DNA of 64,000 bases from Streptomyces cynarae (GTDB taxonomy: Bacteria > Actinomycetota > Actinomycetes > Streptomycetales > Streptomycetaceae): assembly GCF_025642135.1 (NCBI RefSeq), contig NZ_CP106793.1:2525001-2589000 (forward strand), written 5' to 3'. The translations under genes were made by a program, and so were the position numbers. Within the stretch, counting starts at the first letter, position 1. Every line of letters starts with the position of its first letter. The notes beneath the pieces are model-generated. The model was not told the DNA's origin. It saw only the letters and a program-made list of their open reading frames with translations, and did not search any database. Shown in pieces: positions 36,540 to 45,315 of this stretch.

Positions 36540-37190
36540 TCAGTCGCCGAACATCCCGGCGTAGGGATCCGGCTCGCCGGTCCATGGGTCCAGACCTTGC
36601 CGCAGGAGACGCTTCTCCTCCCGCTCGTTCAGGAAAGTGGCAGGCTGCTTCCCCCACAGGGACAGTCCACCCAGCGGACACTCGTCGAAGTCCGCCCGGA
36701 GCATCCGCGAAAGGAACTCGACCATCCCGCAGTCGTAACGGCTCCACAGGTTGTCGTCCCTGTTGCGCACCAGGACCGGCCAGGTGTCAGGATCGTCGCC
36801 AGAGGCGTCCCAACACAGGATGTCGGAGCTGGCATCGGCCCCCCAGGCGATCAGCTCAGGGGTCGCCGCCGCCAACTCGGGTGACCTCTCCTCGCCGCGT
36901 GCCCAGGCAGCCTCGGCATTAGCGGTCTCGTGGACCATGCCATCGCCCTCGGTCGCCAGTCGTTCCTCTTTGGCTTCGGGAGCCAGGACAACCAGATAGT
37001 TCTCGATCGAACCGGCCCCGTAAGCCTCAATGAACTGTTTGTAGTCGGACGGGAACTCCTTGCCCCACGACTCACGCATTCGACCCCAGTCGGCCGACGT
37101 ATCACTCTCGGCCATGGGCGGCATGAGCCGCAGGGGCGTCTCCCAATCTGTCACCCCGGTCATTCCTTCCTGTTCTTCGGGCCCCGTCAT
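36540..37190 (-). CDS. SMI1/KNR4 (SUKH) family protein, immunity-type
   Basis: A 216-residue protein with the SUKH fold signature: DWGRMRESWGKEFPSDYKQF followed by EAYGAGSIENYLVVLAP, then LIAWGAD and CWDASGDDPDTWPVLVRNRD. SUKH proteins commonly act as immunity proteins against polymorphic toxins. The ATG at 37190 overlaps the stop codon of a decayed upstream frame (ATGA), the arrangement of a toxin-immunity pair. Codon use is less biased to G/C than in neighbours, which fits transfer. Other SUKH roles cannot be excluded. Confidence 0.8.
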   Translation of the reverse strand: MTGPEEQEGMTGVTDWETPLRLMPPMAESDTSADWGRMRESWGKEFPSDYKQFIEAYGAGSIENYLVVLAPEAKEERLATEGDGMVHETANAEAAWARGEERSPELAAATPELIAWGADASSDILCWDASGDDPDTWPVLVRNRDDNLWSRYDCGMVEFLSRMLRADFDECPLGGLSLWGKQPATFLNEREEKRLLRQGLDPWTGEPDPYAGMFGD

Positions 37191-37560
37191 GGCATCGCCC
37201 CGGTGGGAACCTGGCGACCCGTCTTCGGATCGTTGAACATTCTGAGATTCCGGCCGCCGAGGGTGTTCGACATGAAAACACCGTCAATGGTGAGCCCCGG
37301 AGTTCCGTCCTCGAAGGTGCCGTAGGCGCTGATACGGAACCCGGTCGGCACAGTCCTGCGGCCGCCACGTCAACGGATCCGGAGCCACAGCCGGCTGCGT
37401 CTCCGTGCCGCGCGCCACGATGGACCGGACCATGTCCTGGATCACACCCGGCAACCACCCCCGGATCGCCATCGGATGGCCGGCATGCGGCGGCAGGACG
37501 GGGTCAGCTTCCCCGTCAGCCGCGCACCCCGACTCGCCGTGATCCGCAGAGCATCCGCCG
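37187..37560 (-). pseudogene. Remnant of an ORF upstream of the SUKH gene, frameshifted
   Basis: The minus strand carries a coding-like C-terminus, FRISAYGTFEDGTPGLTIDG then VFMSNTLGGRNLRMFNDPKT, ending at a TGA that overlaps the SUKH ATG. Upstream, in another frame, lies AIRGWLPGVIQDMVRSIVAR...VAPDPLTWRP; the break is near 37345-37360 and needs a one-base removal (or two-base addition) to join, unlike the four other frameshifts in the window. No start codon with a ribosome-binding site remains. Position suggests a former toxin, but no toxin domain is recognisable. The upstream limit is approximate; 37561-37661 shows nothing. Confidence 0.5.
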
Positions 37561-37661
37561 GCGCGGCCGAATCGAGCAGCTCCGCTCCAGTTGATCGGCC
37601 AGGTGGAGGAGCGGTTCCCGATCCCACGGACAGGTGATCCTCCGATGTCCCGGTCTCCGGG

Positions 37662-38339
37662 TCAGTCCGTCCTCGGACGTACCAGCCCCGACTCGTACGC
37701 GATGACGACGAGCTGTGCCCGGTCGCGGGCGCCCAGTTTTGCCATGGCTCGGTTGACGTGTGTCTTCACCGTCAGCGGGCTGACCTCCAGGCGCTCGGCG
37801 ATCTCGTCGTTGGAGTGACCGCCGGCGACCTGGACGAGCACCTCGCGCTCCCGGACGGTGAGGGTGCCGAGCCGGTCGGAGTGGGCCGGGTCGCGGCCGT
37901 CGTCGTCGCCCTGGGCGAGGAACCGGGCGATGAGCCCCTTGGTGGCGGCGGGCGACAGCAGTGCCTCGCCGCCGTGCGCGACGCGGATGGCGTTCAGCAG
38001 GTCCTCCGGCTCGGAGCCCTTGCCGAGGAAGCCGGACGCACCGGCGCGCAGCGACTGCACGACGTAGTCGTCGACCTCGAAGGTCGTCAGTATGACCACC
38101 CGGACATGGGCGAGGGCCGGATCGGCGCTGATCAGGCGGGTGGCGGCGAGACCGTCCGTGCCGGGCATGCGGATGTCCATGAGGACGACGTCGGCGGCGC
38201 GCTCCTCGGCCAGCCGTACCGCCTCCGCGCCGTCGGACGCCTCGCCCACCACCTCCATGTCCGGCTCGGAGTCGACGAGCACGCGAAAGGCGCTGCGGAG
38301 CAGCGCCTGGTCGTCGGCGAGCAGGACACGGATGGTCAT
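37662..38339 (-). CDS. LuxR-family two-component response regulator
   Basis: A 225-residue NarL/FixJ-type regulator. The receiver domain has the acidic pair in RVLLADDQALLR, the phosphorylated Asp in VVLMDIRMPG (about residue 54) and the Lys in LGKGSEPEDL. The C-terminal LuxR helix-turn-helix is LTVREREVLVQVAGGHSNDE onward to VKTHVNRAMAKLGA. It should bind DNA as a dimer when phosphorylated by the kinase encoded just upstream (22 nt apart, same strand). ATG at 38339. Target genes unknown. Confidence 0.93.
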   Translation of the reverse strand: MTIRVLLADDQALLRSAFRVLVDSEPDMEVVGEASDGAEAVRLAEERAADVVLMDIRMPGTDGLAATRLISADPALAHVRVVILTTFEVDDYVVQSLRAGASGFLGKGSEPEDLLNAIRVAHGGEALLSPAATKGLIARFLAQGDDDGRDPAHSDRLGTLTVREREVLVQVAGGHSNDEIAERLEVSPLTVKTHVNRAMAKLGARDRAQLVVIAYESGLVRPRTD

Positions 38340-38361
38340 ACGGGCGCTCCCTGGGCGGCGG

Positions 38362-39591
38362 TCACACGGTCTCCCCGGCTGAGGTCGTCGTGGGGTTCTC
38401 GACCGGCAGGATCGCATGGACCCGGAAGCCGCCTCCGTAGCGGGGACCGGTGGTGAGGGAGCCGCCGACGGCGGTGACGCGCTCCCGCATGCCGAGCAGG
38501 CCGTGGCCGCCGTGGCCGTCGTCGTCGCCGGGTGCGGTGTCCTCGCCCGGGCCGTCGTCGAGGACCGTGATCTCCACGTCCGGTCCCACGCGGACGACGC
38601 TGACCTCTGCCTTGGCGGCGGGCCCGGCGTGCTTGCGCACGTTGGTGAGTGCCTCCTGGATGACGCGGTACGCGGCCAGGTCCACGGCGGCGGGCAGGGA
38701 CGTGCCGTCGTCGGCGCGGGCGACCTCCACGGGGAGCCCTGCGCTGCGGAAGGTGTCGGCGAGCTCGTCGAGGCGGGCGAGGCCGGGGGCGGGTTCGGTG
38801 GGGGCCTCGGGGTCGCCGGACTGGCGGAGCAGGCCGACGGTGGCGCGGAGTTCGTTGAGTGCGGAGCGGCTGGCCTCGCGGACGTGGGCGAGGGCTTCCT
38901 TGGCCTGGTCGGGTCGCTTGTCCATGACGTGGGCGGCGACTCCGGCCTGCACGTTGACCAGGGCGATGTGGTGGGCGACGACGTCGTGCAGGTCGCGGGC
39001 GATGCGCAGCCGCTCCTCGGCGACCCGGCGGCGGGCCTCCTCCTCACGGGTGCGCTCCGCACGCTCGGCGCGCTCCTTGATCGCCTGCACGAAGGCGCGG
39101 CGGCTGCGCACGGCGTCGCCGGCGGCCGCAGCCATGCCGGTCCAGGCGAACAGGCCGAGGTTCTCCTGGGCGTACCACGGCAGGGGGCCCGCGAGCATGG
39201 CGGCGCCGGTGAGCACGGTCATGGTCAGCAGGCCGACGCGCCAGGTGGTGGGGCGGTCGGTGGTGGAGGCGACGGTGTAGAGGGCGACGACGGCGGACAT
39301 CGCGACGGGGGCGCGGGGGTCGGCGGTGACCAGCTCCACGAGGGAGAGGGCGACGGTGACGGCGAGGACGGCCATGGGGCGCCGCCTGCGGAGGACCAGC
39401 GCTGCCGCGCCGAGCACCATGAGGGCGAGGCTGAGGGCGTCGGGGGTGTGGGCGCCCCAGGTGGCGCCTTCGCCGTGGGGGTCGGCGAAGGAGGTGGCCA
39501 GCATGGCGACCAGCACGCCGAGGGCCAGGACTGCGTCGAGGGCGAGGGGATGGGCGCGGATCCGGCACCGGGTGCGTTCCAGGGTGCTCAC
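38362..39591 (-). CDS. Two-component sensor histidine kinase (HisKA_3 family)
   Basis: A 409-residue NarX/DesK-like kinase. The N-terminal half has four to six membrane helices with short loops and no sensor domain. A coiled coil (ERAERAERTREEEARRR) leads to the dimerisation helix with phospho-His in RIARDLHDVVAHHIALVN, then an HATPase domain (N-box LTNVRKHA, G-boxes VLDDGPGED, GLLGMRERV). Starts at a GTG. Loop-poor input regions of this kind usually sense membrane or envelope stress. pspA nearby fits that idea, but is separately transcribed. Confidence 0.92.
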   Translation of the reverse strand: MSTLERTRCRIRAHPLALDAVLALGVLVAMLATSFADPHGEGATWGAHTPDALSLALMVLGAAALVLRRRRPMAVLAVTVALSLVELVTADPRAPVAMSAVVALYTVASTTDRPTTWRVGLLTMTVLTGAAMLAGPLPWYAQENLGLFAWTGMAAAAGDAVRSRRAFVQAIKERAERAERTREEEARRRVAEERLRIARDLHDVVAHHIALVNVQAGVAAHVMDKRPDQAKEALAHVREASRSALNELRATVGLLRQSGDPEAPTEPAPGLARLDELADTFRSAGLPVEVARADDGTSLPAAVDLAAYRVIQEALTNVRKHAGPAAKAEVSVVRVGPDVEITVLDDGPGEDTAPGDDDGHGGHGLLGMRERVTAVGGSLTTGPRYGGGFRVHAILPVENPTTTSAGETV

Positions 39592-39662
39592 GGCTTCACG
39601 GTACGGGGCGCCCGCGGCGGGCGGAACCAGGGTCGAGTGTCCCGGCGGTGCACCTACCGTCC

Positions 39663-39678
39663 GGGGGCTGCCGCCCCC
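39663..39678 (-). terminator. Hairpin after pspAA
   Basis: GGGGGC and GCCCCC with a 4-nt loop, 36 nt past the pspAA stop. Short but G/C-only; also resembles common Streptomyces GGGGGCTGCCGCCCCC repeats, so termination is likely but not certain. Confidence 0.5.
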
Positions 39679-39713
39679 AGACCCCCGCCATCGGCCTTAC
39701 GGCCTCGTCCTGG

Positions 39714-39992
39714 TCAGCCCGGGATCAGCCCGTCCCCGCTCAGCATCTCGCGGACCTCCTCCAGGCTCGCGTCCGGCGACGGCAGGATCAGCTCCGACGG
39801 TTCCAGGGAGTCGTCCGGAAGCGGAGCGCCCAGACGGCGGACCTCCTCGAGCAGCGCCGTCAGGGTGCGGCGGAAGCCGGCCTCGTCGCCGTGCTCCATT
39901 TCCGCGAGGAGCTCGTCGTCCAGCTTGTTCAGCTCGGTGACGTGGGTGTCGTCCAGGCGTACCTGCCCCTCACCCATGATCCGCACGATCAT
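39714..39992 (-). CDS. pspAA: PspA-associated protein PspAA
   Basis: A 92-residue acidic protein (MIVRIMGEGQVRLDDTHVTE, then LNKLDDELLAEM) of the family found next to actinobacterial pspA. It follows pspA by 25 nt on the same strand and has GAGGAGG upstream of its ATG, so it is the second gene of a pspA-pspAA operon. Thought to partner PspA in envelope stress; no enzymatic motif. Confidence 0.85.
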   Translation of the reverse strand: MIVRIMGEGQVRLDDTHVTELNKLDDELLAEMEHGDEAGFRRTLTALLEEVRRLGAPLPDDSLEPSELILPSPDASLEEVREMLSGDGLIPG

Positions 39993-40017
39993 GTCGCCTC
40001 CTCGGGCGCGAGACCGG

Positions 40018-40815
40018 CTACTGCTTGTCGAAGCGCGGGGTGTCCTGCGGCTGGGACTGGTTCTGACCCTGTCCGGTGCCGCCCTCGATCGCCTGGCGCT
40101 GGTCGGACGAGCCTCCCGCCAGCTCCGCCTTCATGCGCTGCAGCTCCAGCTCCACGTCCGTGCCGCCGGAGAGCCGGTCCAGTTCGGCCTGGATGTCGTC
40201 CTTGGCCATGCCGGAGGGGTCGTCCAGGGCGCCGGAGGCCAGCAGCTCGTCGATCGCGCCGGCGCGGGCCTGGAGCTGGGCCGTCTTGTCCTCGGCGCGC
40301 TGGATCGCGAGGCCGACGTCGCCCATCTCCTCGGAGATGCCGGAGAACGCCTCGCCGATCCGGGTCTGTGCCTGGGCCGCCGTGTACGTCGCCTTGATGG
40401 TCTCCTTCTTGGTGCGGAAGGCGTCCACCTTCGCCTGCAGCCGCTGGGCCGCCAGCGTGAGCTTCTCCTCCTCGCCCTGCAGCGTCTGATGCTGGGACTC
40501 CAGGTCCGTCACCTGCTGCTGGAGCGCGGCCCGCCGGGACAGCGCCTCGCGGGCGAGGTCCTCGCGGCCGAGCGCGAGCGCCTTGCGGCCCTGGTCCTCC
40601 AGCTTCGACGACTGCTGCTGGAGCTGGTTGAGCTGGAGCTCCAGGCGCTTGCGCGAGGTGGCCACGTCGGCCACGCCGCGGCGCACCTTCTGCAGCAGCT
40701 CCAGCTGCTTCTGGTACGAGTAATCGAGGGTCTCGCGCGGGTCCTCGGCCCGGTCAAGGGCCTTGTTCGCCTTCGCGCGGAAGATCATCCCCATACGCTT
40801 CATGACACCGCTCAT
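40018..40815 (-). CDS. pspA: PspA/IM30 family envelope stress protein
   Basis: A 265-residue, almost entirely helical protein of the ESCRT-III-like PspA/Vipp1 superfamily: MSGVMKRMGMIFRAKANKAL amphipathic N-terminus, DYSYQKQLELLQKVRRGVADV and a long coiled coil to about residue 220, then a Gln/Gly-rich tail. It forms oligomers that bind stressed inner membrane. I start at ATG 40815; the upstream frame is not conserved. Promoter candidate TACTGT lies in the 329-bp gap upstream. Confidence 0.93.
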   Translation of the reverse strand: MSGVMKRMGMIFRAKANKALDRAEDPRETLDYSYQKQLELLQKVRRGVADVATSRKRLELQLNQLQQQSSKLEDQGRKALALGREDLAREALSRRAALQQQVTDLESQHQTLQGEEEKLTLAAQRLQAKVDAFRTKKETIKATYTAAQAQTRIGEAFSGISEEMGDVGLAIQRAEDKTAQLQARAGAIDELLASGALDDPSGMAKDDIQAELDRLSGGTDVELELQRMKAELAGGSSDQRQAIEGGTGQGQNQSQPQDTPRFDKQ

Positions 40816-41144
40816 GGGCTTCGCGCGCCCCCTTCTGACCGACTCCGGCTCACAGTCCTGCGACAGAACCCACAGTACGGGCCCTGCATCCATTACCGCA
40901 CTGTTCGGGAACGGATGCGGTCATCCCCAAGGACGACTGCGTACGGTCCCGCTCCGGCGTAGGGAGTAGGTGTCCCCCGGGCTTGCGTACGGGGAGACGC
41001 CGGGATTCCCTCAGCCATCCTGTGGAAGAACGTCGGCGGTCTTCCTTTTACGGCCGCTCTGTCCCCCTGGAGACGAGCGGTGTTGCCGGATCGTTCCCCA
41101 CGGGGCTGGGGTCCACGCGGGGGCACCCCGTACCCTTGGGTTTT
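40816..41144. other. Divergent promoter region between pspA and the DUF3043 gene
   Basis: This 329-bp gap holds, on the minus strand, a TACTGT box for pspA and, on the plus strand, TACCCT (41131-41136) eight nt before the DUF3043 GTG. GCATCC (40886-40891) and GGATGC (40914-40919) form a spaced inverted repeat in the pspA upstream region that could be a regulator site. No small gene seen. Confidence 0.4.
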
Positions 41145-41744
41145 GTGTTCCGTAGCCGTGCCAAGGAAGAGAAGGCCCCGACCGCCGACAAGGCGCCGGT
41201 GACCGACTCCAAGCAGCCCCGTGACCCGCAGGCCCCGAAGGGCAGGCCCACGCCCAAGCGCAGTGAGGCCCAGTCCCAACGGCGCAGCGTCGCCAACACC
41301 TCGATGACGCGCAAGGACGCCGCCAAGCGGCAGCGCGAGGAGCGGCGCGCCGCGCTGGAGAGGCAGCGCCAGGCGCTGGCCGGCGGGGACGAGCGGTATC
41401 TGCCGGCTCGGGACAAGGGCCCGGTCCGCAAGTTCGCGCGCGACCACGTCGACTCCCGGCTCAATGTGGCGGAGTTCTTCCTGCCCATGGCCGTGGTCAT
41501 CCTCGTGCTGAGTGTGGTGCGGGTGGGCGCGCTTCAGTCGATCGCGCTGCTGCTGTGGCTGATCGTGATCCTGGGGATCGTCGTCGACTCCGTGTTCTCC
41601 GCCTTCCGGCTGCGCAAGCGGCTCAACGAGCGCTTCCCCGGCCAGAACAAGCGGGGCGCGGTCGCCTACGCACTGATGCGCTCCCTCCAGATGCGTCGGC
41701 TTCGGCTGCCGAAGCCGCAGGTCAAGCGCGGAGAGCGGCCCTGA
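41145..41744 (+). CDS. DUF3043 family membrane protein
   Basis: A 199-residue protein: a charged cytoplasmic N-terminus rich in Lys/Arg/Glu (about 1-85), two hydrophobic helices (FFLPMAVVILVLSVVRVGAL and IALLLWLIVILGIVVDSVF), and a basic tail with the conserved FRLRKRLNERFPGQNKRG. This is the DUF3043 layout. The GTG at 41145 has no ribosome-binding site and lies eight nt after TACCCT, so a leaderless transcript is likely. Its stop overlaps the next gene (CTGA). Function unknown. Confidence 0.85.
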   Translation: MFRSRAKEEKAPTADKAPVTDSKQPRDPQAPKGRPTPKRSEAQSQRRSVANTSMTRKDAAKRQREERRAALERQRQALAGGDERYLPARDKGPVRKFARDHVDSRLNVAEFFLPMAVVILVLSVVRVGALQSIALLLWLIVILGIVVDSVFSAFRLRKRLNERFPGQNKRGAVAYALMRSLQMRRLRLPKPQVKRGERP

Positions 41745-42529
41745 GCACGACGTCTTTCTCGGGGGGTGCGGCGGACGCCTGGCTGAGCAAGCTGGGGGGG
41801 CTGCGTGATGTCGTACGCCAGGAGCTGGTGGCCCGGCAGCTGGACGAGCAGATAGCCGGGCGGTTCCCGGTCGGGCAGCGGCTGCGGGTGCTCGACGTGG
41901 GCATGGGCCAGGGGACGCAGGCGCTGCGCCTGGCTCGGGCGGGGCACCAGGTGACCGGGCTCGAGCGCGACGAGAAGATGATCGCCGTCGCCCGTGAGGC
42001 CCTGTCGGGTGAGCCGGAGGGCATCCGGGAGCGGATGCGGATCATCGAGGGTGACGGCCGGGACACGGGCGTGCACTTCCTGCCGGGCAGCTTCGACGTG
42101 GTGCTGTGCCACGGGGTGCTGATGTACGTCGAGGAGCCGGACGCCCTGCTGGCGGGGATGGCCCGCATGCTGGCGCCCGGTGGGCTGCTCTCCCTGCTGG
42201 TGCGGAACGGGGACGCGCTGGCGATGCGGCCGGGCCTGTCCGGTGACTGGGCGGGCGCGCTGGCCGCGTTCGGCACCGTGTCCTACACCAACCGGCTCGG
42301 CCTGGAGGTGCGCGCGGACCGGCTGGCGGCGTTGACCGCGACGCTGGCGGGGATCGGAGCACCGCTGCACGCCTGGTACGGGGTGCGGGTCTTCACCGAC
42401 ACGGCGGCGGACGACGCGGCGATCCCCGCCGATGTCGAGGCGCTGCTGGCGGTGGAGGAGCGGGCCGGCCGGACGGACCCGTACCGCGGGGTCGCCGCGT
42501 TGCTGCATCTGTGCGGCGTGCGCGGCTGA
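41741..42529 (+). CDS. SAM-dependent methyltransferase, apparent CTG start
   Basis: A 262-residue class I methyltransferase. Motif I is RVLDVGMGQGTQALRLARAG near residue 50, the acidic motif II VTGLERDEKM, and FDVVLCHGVLMYVEEPD the post-motif region; similarity to CmoM/SmtA-type tRNA or small-molecule methyltransferases, substrate unknown. No ATG or GTG exists in frame before the conserved N-terminus; a CTG at 41741 overlaps the upstream TGA (CTGA) and is preceded by GGAGAG, so I take CTG as the start, coupled to the DUF3043 gene. Confidence 0.82.
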   Translation: MSTTSFSGGAADAWLSKLGGLRDVVRQELVARQLDEQIAGRFPVGQRLRVLDVGMGQGTQALRLARAGHQVTGLERDEKMIAVAREALSGEPEGIRERMRIIEGDGRDTGVHFLPGSFDVVLCHGVLMYVEEPDALLAGMARMLAPGGLLSLLVRNGDALAMRPGLSGDWAGALAAFGTVSYTNRLGLEVRADRLAALTATLAGIGAPLHAWYGVRVFTDTAADDAAIPADVEALLAVEERAGRTDPYRGVAALLHLCGVRG

Positions 42530-42600
42530 GAGGCTTGCGGCCGATCCCGTTCGGGTGACCACCGGGGGCAGGGCCGTCGGCCCTTGGTGACACTCGGGGC

Positions 42601-43671
42601 ATGGACGCTTCCCGTACCCGTGTCCCGTACCGGCTGTGCGCCCCGCTCCTCGTCTGCTGTCTGGTCCTGCTCGGCGGCTGCACCGGCGGCTCCGGGTCCG
42701 CGGCCCGGACGGAGGACACGGCGAGCGCACGGGCGGCCCCGACCACGACGGGGGACGACCTGCAGAGCGAGTACCAGCGGGTCGTCAAGGACGTCCTGCC
42801 GTCCGTCGTGCAGATCCGGACGGGCAACGCCCTGGGATCCGGCGTGGTCTACGACGGCAAGGGGCACATCGTCACCAACGCCCATGTGATCGGGCGCGAC
42901 CGGACGTTCGAGGTGACCACCGCCAACAGCGAGCAGCCCCTGACCGCCCGGTTGGTCTCCTCGTACCCGGAGCAGGACCTCGCCGTCATCCGGCTGGACA
43001 AGGTGCCGCGCGGGCTGAAGGCGGCCGCCTTCGGGGACTCGGCCAAGGTCGAGGTGGGGCAGATCGTGCTCGCCATGGGCTCCCCGCTCGGGCTCGCGTC
43101 GAGCGTGACACAGGGGATCGTGTCGGCGACCGGACGGACCGTCAGCGAGGGTGGCGACGGGGGTACGGGCGCCACCATCGCGAACATGGTGCAGACCTCG
43201 GCCGCGATCAACCCGGGCAACAGCGGGGGCGCGCTGGTCAACCTCGGCAGCCAGGTCATCGGCATTCCCACGCTCGCCGCGACCGACCCGGAGCTCGGGG
43301 GCGGCGCGGCGCCCGGCATCGGCTTCGCGATCCCGGCGTCCCTGGTGAAGACGGTCGCCGACCAGATCATCAGGACCGGGCACGTCACCGAATCGGGACG
43401 CGCGGCCCTCGAGATCTCGGCCCGCACGGTGGTGAACGACAGCTACCAGCCGGCCGGGGTCGCGGTGGTCGACGTCAAGAGCGGGGGCGCGGCCGACAGG
43501 GCGGGGCTCAGGGCCGGCGACATCATCACCGGACTCGGTGACACGCGCATCACCACGGTGACGTCCCTCGCGGAGGCGCTCGCCGGTGACAAGCCGGGGC
43601 AGCGGACGACGGTGACGTTCCTGCGGGACGGTCACCGGAAGACGGTGGACGTCACCCTGGGCGAGCAGTAG
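42601..43671 (+). CDS. HtrA/DegP-like serine protease lipoprotein with PDZ domain
   Basis: A 356-residue predicted lipoprotein (lipobox LLGGC near residue 24). The trypsin-like domain has the full triad: His in VTNAHVIG, Asp in EQDLAVIRL and Ser in INPGNSGGALVN. A PDZ domain occupies about residues 265-350 (GVAVVDVKSGGAADRAGLRA, GDIITGLGDTRI). Such proteases degrade or refold misfolded proteins outside the membrane. ATG at 42601. Downstream of the methyltransferase with a 71-nt gap. Confidence 0.92.
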   Translation: MDASRTRVPYRLCAPLLVCCLVLLGGCTGGSGSAARTEDTASARAAPTTTGDDLQSEYQRVVKDVLPSVVQIRTGNALGSGVVYDGKGHIVTNAHVIGRDRTFEVTTANSEQPLTARLVSSYPEQDLAVIRLDKVPRGLKAAAFGDSAKVEVGQIVLAMGSPLGLASSVTQGIVSATGRTVSEGGDGGTGATIANMVQTSAAINPGNSGGALVNLGSQVIGIPTLAATDPELGGGAAPGIGFAIPASLVKTVADQIIRTGHVTESGRAALEISARTVVNDSYQPAGVAVVDVKSGGAADRAGLRAGDIITGLGDTRITTVTSLAEALAGDKPGQRTTVTFLRDGHRKTVDVTLGEQ

Positions 43672-43711
43672 GAGATGGGCGAGGGCCGGGCCCCCGCCCC
43701 GCGCCGGTGGA

Positions 43712-43921
43712 CTACTCCTCGGCGTGCAGGCTCATCGGCCCGTAGATCTCCGTGCCGTCCTCGAACAGCCGCACCTGGTCGGCGCCTCCGGCGAGCAGTT
43801 CCTTCCAGTGCTCCCCGATCCAGGACTCCGCGTCCCCTTGCGTGGTGAACTCCTCGGGCGCGACCGCGGGCTGGACCTCCGTCCCGTCGGCCTTCTCGAA
43901 CCGCCACGTCCATGCCAGCAT
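43712..43921 (-). CDS. Small hypothetical protein, 69 residues
   Basis: A conserved-looking small protein: MLAWTWRFEKADGTEVQPAV at the start, ESWIGEHWKELLAGGADQVR in the middle and YGPMSLHAEE at the end. The ATG at 43921 has GGAGG six nt upstream; a GTG four codons earlier overlaps that site. No signal or membrane helix. Converges with the htrA-like gene. I do not know its function. Confidence 0.75.
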   Translation of the reverse strand: MLAWTWRFEKADGTEVQPAVAPEEFTTQGDAESWIGEHWKELLAGGADQVRLFEDGTEIYGPMSLHAEE

Positions 43922-44034
43922 GTACGCCTCCACGATGTGAGCACCTGCGAACCAGGGGCCGGATCTTGGTCCGGCTCGTGATCCGAGCGTAGCCGGACGC
44001 GCAAGACCTGCGGCGACCCTGGAAAATCGGGTCC

Positions 44035-45233
44035 GTGGAACTCACTCTGCTCGGTACCGGTGCCCCGCTCGGACTCCCCCGTCCCGACTGTCCCTGCGCC
44101 GCCTGCGCGCGGGCGCTGGGGCCCGAGGCGCGGGCGGCGACCTCCTTGCTCGTGGACGGGGCGCTGCTGCTCGACCTGACGCCGGGCGCGGCGTTCGCGG
44201 CCGCGCGTGCCGGGCAGTCGCTGGCGGGCGTACGGCAGGTGCTGCTCACCCATCCGCACGACGGTCCCCCGGTGGAGGTCCCGGCGGGGCTGCCGCAGCC
44301 CGGGCGGGTGCCGGACGGGCGGGAGTTGGCGCTGCTGACCGGGCACCGGGTGCGGGCGCTCGCGATGGACGCGCCGGGCACGGGGTACGCGGTGACCGGC
44401 CCGGACGGGATGCGGCTGCTGTATCTGCCGCCGGGCGCGGCGCCCGCGGGGCTCGTGGGGCGGCGGAGCCGTACGACATGGTGGTCGCCGATGTCGTCGG
44501 GCGGCCGGACGCGCTGGCGAAGCTGCGGGCGGTGGGGGCGCTCGGGCCGACCACGGACGTCGTCGCCGCCCACCTGGACCATGACGTACCGCCGGGCGCG
44601 GAGCTGGCGCGGCGGCTCGCGGCGGCGGGGGCGCGGGCGGTGCCGGACGGCACGGTGCTGCCCGTCGGCGCCTATGAGGACGTACCGGACGTGCCGCGGC
44701 GCACCCTCGTGCTGGGCGGGGCCCGGTCGGGCAAGTCGGTGGAGGCGGAGCGGCGTCTGGAGGCGTTTCCTGACGTGCTGTACGTGGCGACGGGCGGGAC
44801 GCGGGGCGGGGACACGGAGTGGGCGGCGCGGGTGGCCGCGCACCGTGAGCGGCGGCCCGGCTCCTGGCGCACCGCCGAGACCTGCGACCTCGTACCGCTC
44901 CTGAAGGAGGACGGGCCGCCGCTGCTGATCGACTGTCTGTCGCTGTGGCTGACGGACGCGATGGACGGGGTGAACGCGTGGGACGACGCCGAGTGGGCGG
45001 CCGGCGGCGAGCGGGCGCTGCGGGCCCGGGTGGAGGAACTGGCGGCGGCGGTCCGTGAGACGCGGCGGACGGTCGTCGCCGTCTCGAACGAGGTGGGTTC
45101 CGGCATCGTCCCGGCGACCGCGTCCGGCCGCCGCTACCGCGACGAACTCGGCCGTCTGAACACGGCGTTCGCGGCGGAGTGCGAGCATGTGCTGCTGGTG
45201 GTGGCCGGTCAGGCGCTGGCGCTGCGCGGATGA
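44035..45233 (+). CDS. cobU: MBL-fold domain fused to adenosylcobinamide kinase/guanylyltransferase (frameshifted)
   Basis: A fusion of about 399 residues split by one missing base. The N-terminal part is metallo-beta-lactamase-like (ELTLLGTGAPLGLPRPDCPC; metal motif LLTHPHDGP). The C-terminal part is CobU, with the P-loop LVLGGARSGKSVEAERR, VATGGTRGGD, LLIDCLSLWL and VSNEVGSGIVP; it phosphorylates adenosylcobinamide and transfers GMP in cobalamin nucleotide-loop assembly. The frame changes near 44455-44465 in GTGGGGCGGCGG; one extra G joins VG to AEPYDMVVADVVG. Translation of only the 44478 frame would still give an intact CobU domain. cobT follows. Confidence 0.88.
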
Positions 45234-45315
45234 CGGCCGGAGAGGTGGCCTTCACGGCACACCCTGATCGCGGGTGGCGCCCTGGCGTTCGATCTCTGCC
45301 GGTACTGTTCGGCGA

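Noticed and set aside
45234..45315. Cobalamin riboswitch upstream of cobT
   Set aside because: The gap is only 82 bp, has no B12-box-like sequence, and cobT appears leaderless.
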